Positions 47,211-60,937 are shown, numbered from the stretch's first letter. The stretch: 64,000 bases of DNA from Acestrorhynchus altus (GCA_034509495.1 CM067518.1:8951642-9015641); one strand, 5' to 3'. Program-made: numbers and translations. Notes: generated by a model not told the origin, from the sequence alone.

Positions 47211-49239
47211 CTCTTGTTTTATTGTGGAAAAGTTTTTTGACTGTCTCTTTTACTCATCATATTTATTTTTGATGCATATATTTTTATGTATTTTGGTTGT
47301 AAAGTGCTTTTCGTTCAAACAATATGGAACTGTTACAGTTAGTTCCTAAGCATGTTAATTAAACCTGACCTATGGAGTATTATTTATTCCAGTCATGATA
47401 CTACACGTTTTAAGAGAGATATAATACTCAAAACAGTAAATAAAGCTTACAGTAAAAAAATAAACTTAGAAAATGCCAAAATGTGTTAGACTGTGTCCTG
47501 TTTTTTTCTACTTTAAGCAATCAAAAGTCTTCCTTCTATTTCTATTCCTTCTAATAATTTAAGACCAAAAATCCTGTTTCCCTCTCCACCCATGCTTTGA
47601 AAACATCACTTTCAAAGTTGCTTGTCTTACCACAATTTTGATGTGGTGTCAAGGGTTTCTGCCTCCCTAAAACTGAAATTCAGAGTAAGAGCTTTCCCAT
47701 GGACAGCATTTATCACAAACACCAGCATTTCTCACAAACACCACCCTTCAGGAACATCTCACTCAAGCAAACTCACCTCCTGTCCACCCTTTATCTTCCC
47801 TCCCTCTCCTCTCTGATCAAGGCATGATCTCACCATACTAAATCTGAGGCTAGCTGACACAGTGAGACAGATTTCCCCCTTTAAAATACAAAACTACATC
47901 TCTCAATGGGAGGAATCCTTTGGCATTCGCCTTACTGAAGGCCCCACATGTATTATTCAACTATGCATCTAATTGACCCCAGCCTGCCAAGCCTTTAATA
48001 AGCAATAATTATTAAATGCAGCATCAGAATGAGATGATGTCATTCCTCCCACCTCTCTCATGGCTGTCTGCTGACATCACCATGCACAATTCACGACAGA
48101 CGTGGTCTGCGAACTTGCAAAGTCAGAAAGCGCTGGTAAAGTAGAGAGGACAACAATAGAAACTACAAAGCTGTGAGAGGCTTTTGGCTATTGACAGAGA
48201 AATATAAATGGTTATAGTGAAAAAATATCCTTACCTACTCTCATGTAAAGGGTACCATTGTAAGCTCCAATACTTGGTAAAACTTGAATGCAAAAGTGCA
48301 ACTGCATATTTCAATGAAATATTTCTGTCTCTGTATGTGCACTCATTATTCAGCGCTTTCCTGTCCAACACACAATAAAGGCATTTTCTGACATGAATTG
48401 AAAGAAATGTTAATCTAACATTTAAAGTGTGGGTTTGGGGGATTTAATGAAGTCATTGTCTCCCAGCATCTAACAGTCCAAATACATTTCAAACATAATT
48501 GGTAAAAAAAAGAAAGGTTTTCAGTTTATTACATTTAAAATATTTCATTAGATGTGGCAGCAGAAGAGAGACCACATTTAATTCACATCTAATCTAAGTT
48601 TAATAATTTTCACAGATTCTTAACCCCAAAAAAAGTTAATATGTTTGGAGCTGTAACAAAAATTTCACTTACAGAGACTTAACTGAAGAAGAAAAACCTA
48701 ACTGGACAGTATATTCATAGTAGGATAGTAAATATTTTGGAATTTTCTCAGGAATGTGCACAGAAACACAGCACAATGCTTACAAGGGAGAAATGACTAA
48801 CAGATTGCAGATCACTGGAGGAGAGATAAATATGTATGGTGTGTGAACAGCATGCTTTCAGATGATCTGGTCATTAGGGAAGTTCCTCTACACATGGTGA
48901 AAGTTTCCTATACTGATATCGTAGTACAGGAACAGGACACTAAACTGTTATTCAGCTGAAGTGCAGCTGTTTTTCTGTCTCTTCAGCATAGCTGGGCCAT
49001 GTTGTCATGGTTTTCCTTTGTTAAGTTCCTTTTTCTCTCATACTTTTATAGCATGGAGCTGCTTCCATTAGCCACTGGCCAATTCCATTGCATATGATCA
49101 TATTTCATAACAGTACTTCAACTTTGTCAGCAGATACAGTGATTGGTCACTACAGTCCAGTTTAAAACATCAAATTTGTAAAAGGAACAAGGTAATTTAA
49201 TGTGCCAGATAATGTGATAAATGAGAAAGAGCAGAACAG
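47211..49239. other. Intergenic, nothing recognised
   Basis: AT-rich; short frames without domains. Confidence 0.45.
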
Positions 49240-49690
49240 TGTCAAGTTGAATGTCATAAATGGGGAGCAAGAGGCAGAAGGGTATTAATTAACAAAACAA
49301 GACAAAAGGACAAGGCAGTGACAAACAAAAACATAAGCATAAACAGACTGGAGACTAAACTAAACAAAATCAAAAGACAAAGAATAAACCAAAGAAAACC
49401 AAACAGACTAAGCTAAGACAAAGGGTCCAAATGTGAAGGTGCAAAGACACAGGAACAGACAAAGACACACTGCAACAAAGGGGCTTATAACAGCAGATAA
49501 CAAGAGGGAAGGGCTACAAAGGAGGCACAGGTGGGAACACTAATGAAAAGGCAGGGCAAAGGAGGAATAAATGTGAACAAAAAGCCATGCGGAAGCACAT
49601 GGGAAAACAAAACAAGACAGGAAAACCGACACAGGCAGGGAAAACAAGGAAACCATACAAGAACATGATATCGAACATGATTTGAAACTT
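49240..49690. repeat. A-rich unclassified dispersed repeat
   Basis: Runs of AACAAAACAAGACAAAAGG style with GGGCTTATAACAGCAG, GGCACAGGTGGGAACACTAA and GCACATGGGAAAACAAA, ending near AACATGATA. It resembles part of 38200-38460. Class not determined. Confidence 0.45.
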
Positions 49691-50134
49691 TATCATCTTG
49701 CCTTTTTTACTTTCCAATCTGCAGAAGCCAGTTAATAGCCTTGGTAGATGGTCCAGTTCAATACTGAATGAAAAAGAGCAGGGTGAGGAGTTCAGGAAAG
49801 AACTGGTAGGGGCTATGAATTAATGTGAATTGATGTCAGTGAAGTGGGCAGTGGAGCACAGGGCTGTGGTAGCACAGTTTATGTTCCTGCTGGAAGCTAC
49901 TCATGATGTCTCGCCAACTCCGGTGAAAATCCTGGATGTAAATTGTCTGCTTGGATTGGGACGTTGAAACACCAAAGGTTGCAGTTTTGCTACACAAGCA
50001 TAATCAGGTACTTAGGTTAACAACATGCCCACTGTTAGTGGCAGCAGGGTAAGTACATTTTTTTGTGTCAGTGGTAGTGCAGTGGTGAATGTGTGCAGGG
50101 TGTAGATATTGGTAAATGGGGGATACACAAGATT
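49691..50134. other. Intergenic, nothing recognised
   Basis: No open frame with a domain and no named repeat. Confidence 0.4.
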
Positions 50135-50275
50135 GTTAGCTGTTTGCTTATTTGTCAGGCACATAGTTATATACAGTACAATATGCAGTCAAATGTTTAT
50201 TTCTGACTGTCAGCACTCACAGATCAATAGAGATCAAGGGAGAAGTAGGGAGAAGGGGGAGAGTAAATATGTCTT
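50135..50275 (-). repeat. LINE 3' tail fragment, copy 2
   Basis: Aligns with 11146-11265 over TTTATTTGTCA/GGCACATAGTTATA/ACAGTACAATATGCAGT and the following ATCAATA region. Confidence 0.6.
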
Positions 50276-51170
50276 TGTTGTTAGCAGATTGTTAGTAAAC
50301 AACAAATTACACTATGCCAATTGTTGCTGATTGTATCAGGAACCAACACAGCAACTTTATACCAGGAAAGAGGCAGTCTGATAGTTTGTGATGTTGTGGG
50401 GGTTTTTGATATTGAGGATGGGAGGGTTGGGCCTTATGTATGGGCCCAGTTGTTAGTTGCAGGATTTTGCCATCTTACTGTATTAGATCAATTTAACAAC
50501 TTGTGAAAAAGTAACAAAATGCACTTCCATTATATTGAAGCATGTAACTCTTGAATAGTCAAGCTATATAACAGGCTCTAAATAGCATTGATAGTTAAAC
50601 ATAGTAAAGCATATTTATTTTTTAAGCTTTGTGCTTCCTATAATTTACATGAAGTAACCCTCCATGTCTTTTCAACCTGCCACTGAAGCAGCATGGTTAG
50701 ACAGCTAGAAGGAAGCACTAACTGTCAGCTCCACCTCCAGAAAAATCCATCATTTGAATTTAACAGCACACCAACTTGACCCCTTTGGTTGCCTAGTATA
50801 AGTTGCCTAAGTTTCCATACAGGAGCACTTAGTAGTTCTATAATTACAGACTGTAGACCATCTGTTTATTGCGAGTGTAGATGCAGGGTTAACATACATA
50901 ACTAACTAGTGAGCATAGCATTATGTCAATCTATGTCAATGAAATATTTGAGATGTACAAAAAATTTTGTTACCCTAAAGTTTTTTTTTTTAAAACACTC
51001 TTATGCAACCTGAAGTAATGTTTCTGTACAAATATGTGCCTGTTACAATTCTTCAATAAACAATTCAATAAACAAATGAACAGCAGGATTAAAGGACTTT
51101 TGGTAAAAAGAAATTTACATTGATAAGTATAAAAATCTCATATGCCCATCCTGTAAGAAACTGATAGTGG

Positions 51171-51226
<56 letters not shown>

Positions 51227-52699
51227 AATAACAGCCACAATATGCCCACCTGAAAGAATAATATAATCATGCACACATTTGTCAGTATTGGTACTGCACT
51301 GTAAAAGTATTATGGCAAATCACTGAATCACAGGAGAGATTCATAGTACAGCATAAAAAATTCATGAATTTAAGTCTCTACATTCTACACTGTATTTTTT
51401 CAGCTGTCATGGCAGAAGTTGTATTTTTCTATTCTCAGCCATTGTTACTTGTATGTCGCTTGAGTGAGACGTGAACACGAGCTTGCCTCTGTTCCCCAGA
51501 AAGGGAAATTTCCCAAGGTTAATCTGAGTGCATGTTGAATGGAAATATCATGCTCAGGAGTTCTCTCAGTAAAGTTGTGATTTGCGATTTACAAAGCCAA
51601 CAGAAGCTGAAAGGTTTCTGATCATGGTGTTAATTGTAGCCATTTTTATGTTACATTCCTCTCAAGTTTAAAGAAAAAGTGCAAATAGAAAGTTCTTGTT
51701 TGTACAACAGGAAGTCAGAAGCAGTCAATACTTAAATTATTGAGTATGTTTAAATTTAAGATGAACCACAATTGGTCTACACATTTTATAAAGCACACCT
51801 TGTAAATATATAAACTGTAAAAGGAAAGAAAAATGCTATTTCTGCCCTCTTTTCATCTCTCTTGCATTTTGAAGTTCTTCTCTAATGCTCCCTCAAGTAT
51901 AAAGTATATTCAGGATTTAACAGTTGAACTGTAATGCTACGCAATAGACAGAAGATTGTTGCATCACTTGCAACACAAAGGACATGTGGGGATGTGAGTA
52001 AAGGAAAACCCTAAACAGCAGTTTTGAATGGTGCCATTTAAATACATACAGTGCCTGTGGACCATTAGGATAATGTATTCTTTCCATGACTAAACAAAAG
52101 GCTCATTTTTCCAATATGGACTTGAGAAAAAATACTGGTGTGTAACTACAGAGCAATAAGGTCATTGTCCTTCATAACTTCCAGTAATCTATTTTGCAAC
52201 TTTCCTTGAATGGGTGTTTAAATTAAATCTCTGATCTCTATCTACTGCATTGACCACTTACCTTTGATAACACTGTATACACATATGTACACATTGTATT
52301 CAGTAAAAGAACAGAAAACCTACTATGTTTATAATAGGAGCCAATTTGCACAAGACATAAAAAGCTTTTATATGACCTTTTTATTTAGGATTCTGAATGA
52401 AATTTTATGAAACAAAAAATTAGAATAAATTCTAAATAAATAATTATTAGAATATTACCTAAGATACATAAATTTTTCCCATATCACAGAGTTTTGTTCC
52501 AGCCCACAAAACTGAGTAGATCTAGTTGGCATCGCACCCTCATTCCAGACAGAGGTGGTGGGCACACAGGGTGAATAGGTCTCTCTCCTACTCAGTGTGT
52601 TTCCCAGGGTAAGTAGAACTGGGCAGGTATGAGAATATTCACCAGCCTGCAGCTGTTATCCTCACATTTTAAGTTTGTCCTGGTAGATGAGAGGGTCAC
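50276..52699. other. Intergenic; (ATT)n only
   Basis: Contains the (ATT)n microsatellite at 51171-51225; otherwise nothing recognised. The last 200 bp may be upstream sequence of the LINE that follows. Confidence 0.45.
51171..51225. repeat. (ATT)n microsatellite
   Basis: About 18 ATT units without interruption. Confidence 0.97.
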
Positions 52700-54250
52700 C
52701 TAATTGTTAATTAAAGTTGCAAAGAGGAAAACTCTAACAGATGCACGCAATAGGATTTTAAATTATTCAGCTTGTTTGAAGAAAGAGGGTGGGAGTCTGG
52801 AGAGGGTTTCATGCATGGACAATGACTGGCAAACCTGGAAAAGAGTAAATATGAAGAATGGCCTGCCTTATCTGAGTTTGAGAGGTGGGGAATTTTTGGA
52901 ACTGCACTAGTCATGGTCTCGCCATAACAAATGTGTTCAAATAGGTTGCTTATAAGTGTACTTGGTTCCAGAGCACAGGGCCAAAGGTCAATGACTGACA
53001 TTGTGGTTATGTCATCTGACTTGAGGCCATCTGGCATTTAAACAAAGAGAGGGGCTGAACTGTCAACTGATCACTATGTGGTTGTGAGCTGGTCAGGTGG
53101 CAAGGAAAACTGCCATACAGACCTGGAAGGCCCAAATAAGCAGTGAGGGTCTGCTGGGAAAGAGTACTGTGTCTGAAAGGATGGAGTTGGAACAGACCCT
53201 GTTGACAACCTCCATCATGGAAGCAGCTCTACATAGCTGTGGACAAAAGCTTGTTGGCACCTGTTATGGCCAAAGAACACACTGATGGACACCAGGGGTG
53301 AGAGAAATTGTCAAGTGGAAGATGGGGGCTTTGTGAGCCTGCTTGGCTTCAGGTAATCCAGATTCTGCTGATGAGTACCAAAAGGTCCAAAAAATTTTGG
53401 CAGTGTCGGTTATGAAATCTAGGACATTGGAGGAGTTTGGCGAGACCACGGAGAATGACTTTTGGGCAGCCACAAGGCAGTTCTGGAAACCCCTTAGACA
53501 ACTCAGAAGGGGAAGGGGGGACATTGTACTGAGTACAGGCAGTGAAGCTTTAAACTGAGCTGAGGATATTGTTGGGTGGTGGAAAGAGGAAAATATGCCT
53601 GAGGATACAGGGGTTTCAGAACCCATATCTCTGGCTGAAATCACTGAGGTAGGTGCAGGGCACTAGGAGTTGATGAGATTCACACAGAGTTTCAGAAACC
53701 TCTATGCACTGGGAGGCAGTCTGTTGTGTGGACTTCAGGTTTGACAAACCAGGATCATGGTTCCAATTTTCAAGAAAGGGTAACAGCTGTTCATCCCACC
53801 TCAGATAATTGATGGGCATTGGAATTTGACATTCCAGTTTACATGTACTTTATGGATTTGGAGAAGTCCTATTGTGTTCCCCAAGATATGAGCTGTGCAG
53901 TGTGAAAGCTGTGTTCTTATTCTTGGCACAAAGTCAGGTTTGTCTTTGTTGCAGTTGGGCTGCATCAGGGCTGTGCCTTGTCTCTACTCCTGTTTATGAT
54001 ATTCACGAAGAGCATGGTGAGGTGTAGGTAGGGGCAGAAGGGCTTTTAGCATGGGAACTATTTGATTGCATCTCTGCTGTGAGATTGTCCTGCTGGATCA
54101 TGGTAGTTTGCCAGAAAAGGATTGTATGCTTCTTCCAGATAGAGGTTGTAAAGCTACCCCAAGTGGAGAAGTTTACGTATCTCAGGATTTTGTTCTCAGG
54201 AAGTGACAGGAATTGGGATTTTCAGATTGATTGTTGACTTCATAATGGAC
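52700..54250 (+). mobile_element. Non-LTR retrotransposon (Rex/RTE-like), decayed
   Basis: The plus strand retains the back half of the endonuclease domain (NDWQTWKRVNMKNGLPYLSL at about 52820-52880, then the TSHGLAIT-type and STDHYVV-type regions, ending near 53090). The linker follows: an AWKAQ-like region, then FGETTENDFWAATRQFWKPL at about 53440-53500. Next comes a reverse transcriptase N-terminal region with a SLAEITEV phrase near 53630, FKKG near 53780 and a MDLEK-like block near 53855. A degraded LRQGC-like block lies near 53950 and the VEKFTYLRI region near 54160. Many frameshifts and stops, and the YADD catalytic box is not readable. It is the longest LINE remnant in the window; the clade is uncertain. 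Confidence 0.82.
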
Positions 54251-55489
54251 TTCAGACCCCTTGACCTCTGTGCCTCTCCACTGTTCTTCAAGAGTTGAGA
54301 CTCTAGTACTGAACTAGGAAAGTTTACTTCCATCAGAAAAGAGCACTTTGGACTACTGAGCAACAGTCCAGTTCTTTTTCTCCTCAGCCTTCTGTTGTCT
54401 TCTGGACAATGATTGTGGTTGTGTGTGCTGAAATAGACACCATATTCCCTGAGCTGAATAATACAGAAGGAAGTTCCAAGATTTGATTATTGGTAAATCA
54501 TCAGTTTGAAACTCTGGGAGATTCAAGTTCACCCCCTATTGACACTTTCAACCTTGCTCACTTCAATCACTCCTAAGAAATGTTTTTGTCTTTCAGTTTC
54601 TCTTTCTGGTCTCTTTCAGTTAACGCATTTAATAAATGTCATTGTTTGCAGTTTTCTGACTTCCCTGCTCTTCATGAATTTGCTCTGTGACATTTCCTTT
54701 GAGTTCTAAGGTATTCCTCAGTCATAGATTCTAACACTATCAGCGTGCTTTCGCACTTCCGGCCATTGGGAAAGCAGCACAATGGTGAGAGAGAGACAGG
54801 AAGGGGTAAATGAGCCAGAGTACTCACTGTGCATGGACCTCTGCCACGATTGTTCCCTTCAACCTGACTCATGACAGCACTGCTGTAACATTCCCACTTC
54901 TGCCAGCGTTCTTTCCAGTGCTCCACTACAGTAGAGCACATTCAAACCCTGCCTTTTTTAGAACTGTTAAAGAGGAATAGATGACTAAGAAGACCTCTAA
55001 ATGTTCTGCCATGTTCCAGCTATTTCAAAACTTTAGCGTCAGTGGTGGGGAAGTGTGAATTCTTTATGTAAACTGTCAAAGTCAGTCACCTATGCTATAC
55101 TAATGGATATCTGTAATAATTCCAACAATGTTGGGAATAATGAAATGATGATTGTTAATATTATTCAAAGTTTTCTTTAAATTAATTCAGTGATTAATTA
55201 GATTGTATTATTATTTCATTATTGATACATTCATTGATTATTATTTGATTAGCAGCATTGATTCATTGTTAATTGGCATGAGAAGAATTCTTTTAAATTG
55301 TCCTGCAAGTTTCTCTTACAGTAAGAACTCAAGCCTGATGTACATCAGGTCATTTCAAAGATTTGCATTGAATCAACATATCATCTTTAATTGAAATGAT
55401 CTATCAGCATCTGGTTCAGATTATTCACATTACAAGTAGGGGCTAATCTGAGGACATAAACAGGACAGCAGAGAACACCAGGGTTACTC
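54251..55489. other. Intergenic, nothing recognised
   Basis: Short frames at 54506-54709 and 54672-54941 lack domains. Confidence 0.45.
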
Positions 55490-55710
55490 TGCCAGTGCTT
55501 TCAGAAATGTACAACATGCTGGCAAGATTATATCTGATTCCTCTCACCACAGATGTTACCTCCTCCAACCACTTGATAGACTCAGAACTATCAAAGGCAG
55601 CATAATTAGACGTGCTAACAGCCTTTTTGCCAGAGCTGTGTTTTGTAGGACACCTCGTATCTTACACACTCTTATTGTGACTGAGTTTATATAATACTGT
55701 AACATATTCT
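55490..55710 (+). mobile_element. LINE ORF2 C-terminal fragment
   Basis: Codons for a degraded SDSSHH-type motif, then LLQPLDRLRTIKG and RRANSLFARAV, match the C-terminal signature (DPSHP, LLPSGRRYR, NSFFPRA) of Rex1/CR1-like LINE proteins. Related to the minus-strand remnant at 31900-32610. Confidence 0.6.
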
Positions 55711-56151
55711 ACACAATGGTAGATTTGCCTTTTACTATAAATAACATTTTTAATAAATAGTTTTGTTTGTGCAAGTATTACACAAGATTTGAGGCAGTTT
55801 GCAGGGCACTGTGAGAACTGTGTGCTTCCTGCCATTCTGGTGAAAGAGGAAAATGCTATTGTTGTTCAAAGTAGCAGCCTGATTTAAACTGAAGCATTTA
55901 AAAACAGATTATGTGGCAGTAGTTATAACGTTTAGGAACTGGGCTACAGGTAGACATAAATCACCGTTCACATTGTTGGTATATTGACATTTTTCATGTT
56001 TCCCACAATCTGTGTTTAACAACAGTTAGGTAACCTTGGATTTGTGAGTTACAAATTGATTTTCATTCGGCCATCGAGAGAGTCGTGAAAAATCCTGGTG
56101 GGCTGCTGAGAGGGTGAAGGGATTGGTCATATGCAAAATGAAAGTACCCCC

Positions 56152-56188
<37 letters not shown>
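56152..56188. repeat. (CA)n microsatellite
   Basis: About 18 CA units with one AAA interruption. Confidence 0.95.
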
Positions 56189-57941
56189 AGTCAGTCTTTA
56201 TAATATTCCAGGGCTGATTTACTTGCCAATCCTGCCCTGGTTCAGTGCTTTAGGCATATGTGATTAAATCGTCATTATTTTCATGTGACTAGTTACTAGC
56301 CAGTAATGTGCCGAAGCAATGCTTCTGATAAGTGGAATGAAAATGTGACTTACTTAAATTGCAGTCAAGTTTTATATGGATTTAGACCACAGATTTTGTT
56401 AGCTATGAATATGTTTTTCCTCAGCAAGCCCTCTTAAAATTACACTTGTGAGATAGGCCATGCTGAATTATCCATGGGCTTTGCCAAGACATACGTTTTC
56501 ACCAGGCCACCGCAATTACAATTGTATTCAAAACATCTCCTGTCTCCATTCTGAATAGCCATATTGAAAATCTAGTGGCACTGGTTTATTTGTTTAAAGC
56601 CATGAGTGTGCTGGTTCACAGCTTGTCAGTGATTGTATCACAGAGCTCCATTATTCAGTGTTTGAGAGTGGAATAAGACTGCAGGGAGCATTAAGGTGAT
56701 AGACGGCTAGAAGAGAATGGAGAGGGGTCAGTCAGAGCTGTGCTCACTCACAGTGTGGGTCTGAAATGTAAATAAACCCAAGATCACTCCCAAGCACTGG
56801 TCTGGTGAGACAGGTCAAAAGCTCTGAGATTTTTAAGTAAACACTAGGAAGGAGAATCGATACAAAAGACTAAAAGAGTGAAGTGAGCTTTTACTTAAAT
56901 AATCCAATATAAAACAGGTTCAACTTCAAATTACATTAAACCAGACACAATGCCCATCATGAAACCCTTTCTATAAATGATTCCCATTATGAGACAATAA
57001 CGTTAGTGAGAAATAATCAAGTCTTATTTCATACTCCATTTAATGCAATAACAGCTGATGAATAGAAAGCAGTTCCAGATTTAATGAATGTTTTATAGTC
57101 CACATACACAACTGATCAGGAGTCTCCATGAAAAATATATTTCCCACAGGACAATGCTGCCCTCCAGTGGACCAATTTATTTTACCATGCCACCTTTTCC
57201 TTCCTTTGTGCAAATTTAAACTTATAGACAATAAATTCTGTATTATCTTATTTTTTTATCCCATAAAATCGCTCCATTTTATGTAGGCTAATATGCATTT
57301 TAGGCTATAGTCACTACATATTGTGTCTAAATAGCTTCTAGCCAGTAAGGAAAGACTTCAAGTCATCAAGCTGTCTCTCAGCTGGTGAACCTCAAAAAAT
57401 CAACCTTTATTTTCACTCGGGAATACATTGATGGTGACCCTTATTTACAATGCAGCCAATTTACATTCCAAATGGACTGATAACAGAATTAGAAATAGTT
57501 TTAATAAGGATAAATTAAGAGAGAGATAAATACATCAAATAAATACATTTCATGAAAAGAAATATATAAAAAAGAATAATAAATATAAAAATAAATGAGT
57601 ACAATAATAAAGAAATTATGCTTAAAAAGGAATAATTAAATAAAAATAGAAAGAATAAAAGAAATGATGAACTCAGTTAAAACAGTGGTGTAGTGAAGGT
57701 AGTTAGAGACTAAATGTTTAAAGGGGTTAAGTGACCCCTGGTTTTAGAGACTCACTGATGCATTAAAGCTATCAGGAGCTGACAGGTGATCCAGCCACTG
57801 AAGCGAGTCTGATATGTACTGTTATTTATGAGGCAGAGATATATGCTGGCAAGTTACTGAAGTGTGATTTATTAACATTTTTACCTCAACAGAGAAAAAC
57901 CTCATCACCTGGCTCTGAAAACTAACTGCCATATAAATTCA

Positions 57942-57958
57942 CCCCCCCCCCCCCCCCC
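57942..57958. repeat. Poly-C tract
   Basis: Seventeen consecutive C. Confidence 0.95.
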
Positions 57959-58929
57959 GAAAGTCTGTGTATACTGGTGGGTCAAAGTGTATACTCTACT
58001 GTCCAACAGTAGGGGGAGCTCCGGAGTAATAAAGACTAATTCTCGCCTAATGCTGCTTCAGGGTTTAGTCCGGCTTCAGCAAACAAAATGACGGAGAAAA
58101 TAGTGGAGAAAAGGAGAGACCACAGACCACAGGGGAGGCTTCATTCACGATGATGCACTGATAGCAGCTGAGCAATTACAGGAAATGACAACAAATTATA
58201 AGAGCATCACCTGCAGATATCAGTGAGATCAGCAGAGAGTTCCTAAGCAAAGAGAATCTGTCTAATAAACCTAAAGGGACACTCTGTCCTGTCCTGCCTG
58301 CTGTCACTGAGACTCTGCAGCTCAGTTTAGTTGTTAGCGGCACCTAAACTGAAGGAAAAAATTCTAGCAGGGTTGTCAGGTTCACAGTTCAAAGATACTT
58401 TGGTGATGTGCTACTGACGCTGTGTTACATAGGGGATGAGAGTTTGGAAAGAAGAGTCCTGACAGAAGCAAAGACAACAATAAACAGTTTAAACTAATAG
58501 AAAGAGGATGGAAAACTAATAGTAATAGAAAGAGGATGGAAGAACTGACTAATAGTTCAAAACAGCTCTTCATGTAACCTGTAATTATACTGACCAGGAG
58601 ACGGAGAGGAAAAAATATTAACCAACACAGAGGATGGGAGGACAGAAGAGAAAACAGGAGAAGAAAGGACAGAAACGAGTCAAATTCAATTTTAAGGAAC
58701 AATCAGTAGAAAATGAGTGAGCGTGTGAAATTGCAACAGCAGTCCATTTTTCTTATGCCCCGCCCCCTCCTCCCCATAGAAATACACACAGCATTGGAGC
58801 ACAAGATCCTCATGCCAACTGTGAAGCATGGAGGTGGAAGTGAAAGCTAGCTGCAGGTCTACCAGGAGATTGGAATGCCACGCCGTCCTCTCTTCCATTA
58901 ACCAATCTTCTGCCCCACCTGTCTTTAAA

Positions 58930-59315
58930 AGGCCTTTAATCGCACACCATCTTTGCTGCTTCACAGAGGCTGTGCGCCTTCATCCTTCCTCCCCGCCGCC
59001 ATCAGTTAGATCCCATTAGTCGACCAGGGGGTTGATTTTGTACCAGGCAGTATCTGAGACAGTCCTACGGTTCAAGATCTGGCCTGACTACAGGGCCAAC
59101 ACCACAAGACTGTAACTCAGAAAGATCACAAAAGACTTCAACAATTACCACTTTCAAATTGTACACTCTTGGCCTTAATAAATTAAGACTGTATATATAC
59201 TCTGTATACTATATTTCTTGCACTGAGTGCCTTGCTATCCCTTTGCTGCTGCAACATTGTGAATTTACCCACTGCAGGACTAATAAACGGTTATCTTATC
59301 TTAATAAACCATTTT
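58930..59315 (+). mobile_element. LINE 3' end (Rex1-like)
   Basis: A coding remnant near 58960-59000 leads to a 3' UTR with TTGCACTGAGTGCCTTG, TTTGCTGCTGCAACATTGTG, CCCACTGCAGGACTAATAAA and a (TTATC)-type tail at 59285-59303. This order is typical of a teleost non-LTR 3' terminus. Truncated at the 5' end. Confidence 0.7.
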
Positions 59316-59329
59316 CTGACTCTTCTGCT

Positions 59330-59700
59330 AGAAATGTTTAGTCATGGTTTGGCGCTGCTTTACTCCAGCAGGCCTGGAGCACACCATCACAGAATCCACT
59401 ATGATATATATATATTTTTTTGTATCAGAGGGCATTGAAAATATAAGATTGACAGTGAAACACCACATAACAGAGAATTTTACATGGAGTGAGAAAATCT
59501 TTCTTCAAGTTGATATCAGAGACTGGTAGACAGTTACTGCTGTTAGGGCATAGTGTCCTAACTTTTTCCGGAAAATTGCATTTTGCAAATGATTTTTAAA
59601 AGATATTTCTCATCATTTCTCTCTTCATTTTTCAAAACAAATAAACCAAAATAATGCATTTACATATAATAGCCTCATAATTCTGCATACCACCTTGTTT
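59330..59700 (+). mobile_element. Tc1-like element, internally deleted (family 4), copy 2
   Basis: TCATGGTTTGGCGCTGCTTT and CATCACAGAATCCACTATGA, then a jump to GAAAATCTTTCTTC, ATCAGAGACTGGTAGACAG and CATAGTGTCCTAACTTTTTC. Same structure as 30000-30570, with an AT insertion near 59402-59415. Confidence 0.7.
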
Positions 59701-60889
59701 CTTCTGATGGACAGGTTTTATACATACTTTGTATTGGGGAGTTTTTACAGGTACTGGCAACCCTGCAAGGGAGAGACTGTGATTGCATGGTTTTTTGAAT
59801 ATGCAACACCATATCAGTAAAATACTCTACAATACATCCAGCTGTTCATGCCTGACTCTCTTGTTTTGATATGGAACAATATTACTGTTGGGGTCACCAA
59901 TTCTATCAGAATAAGTGACCCACTCAATCTATAAAATATAGTTAATTTCAGCCAAATATTATCAGGTGACTGACCATCCCTTCACCTTTAGCTTTTTCAA
60001 CAAAAATGAGTTCATGAGTTGAGTTCACAGATGAGACTTGGCATTCTGACAGCTGCCTTTCGGAACATGTAACCCCACTGAATCTCCAGCTACAAAAAGT
60101 GAAAAACCAACTAAATCTATTAAAGTGCTTTTCTGTCCCTTATCAGCCAAGAATGGCTGTTTAAGTTCAGATGGGAACTATTTTAATATCATTCAATCGG
60201 GTTATATATTCTGTCAGCAGAATATGCCATGCCTCATCTTTCCACTCATGAGAGGTTGTGTTGGCTGAAAAGGTGAATGGATGGTCAGTCACCTGACTGT
60301 CAGAATTGATGACCACTATGTCAAAACTAACCTTTCCACTCCACTCATTAATCATTTTTGGCTGAACAGGTGAAGAGATGGTAAGTAACCTGAAATTAAA
60401 CCTTTACACAAAAGGGCATGTGCCTTTTTTTAACATACAGTATTTTACATATATTGTAAATTGACTCAATTAAAAAACTGCCAGGTGAAAAATTAAGAGA
60501 TAAAAGCTTGGAATACAGTCATGTCAAAGGTTTTTGGTAAGAAAATTTTAAAGTTTTATCACTGTCTATCACATACTTTAATAATGATCAGTAAAAGGCA
60601 TGGATGTCAAAGTCTAGATAATGATTCACATTTCCAAAATACAAATACAGTATAAAGCATTAGAAGGGCTTTAGTCAAGACTGTGAAGGACTTACAAGGG
60701 GACAGCTTGGCTTTTCATTTTAACTTTATTATTCACTTACATTTTTCATATAAAATTTGTGTTTTGTCTCCTCTTTAGGCAACAGTTAGCATAAGAGTCA
60801 CTCTTGTAGGTGTGAACTCCAACCTCAATCAGTCTTCTTTATTAAGCACCCCTAGCAAACGTGCTTCTGCACACGCACGCACGTGTGCA

Positions 60890-60937
<48 letters not shown>

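Larger units (their letters stand above)
55711..58929. other. Intergenic, low-complexity patches
   Basis: Contains (CA)n at 56152-56188, an A/T-rich low-complexity block at about 57480-57670 and poly-C at 57942-57958. A short Tc1-like scrap (CCAACTGTGAAGCATGGAGG) lies at about 58816-58840. Frames at 58382-58702 and 58692-58964 show no domain. Confidence 0.5.

Noticed and set aside
58088..58153. Short frame starting MTEK after poly-C, looking like a 5' coding start
   Set aside because: Only 21 codons, no splice donor placed to extend it, and no recognised product.
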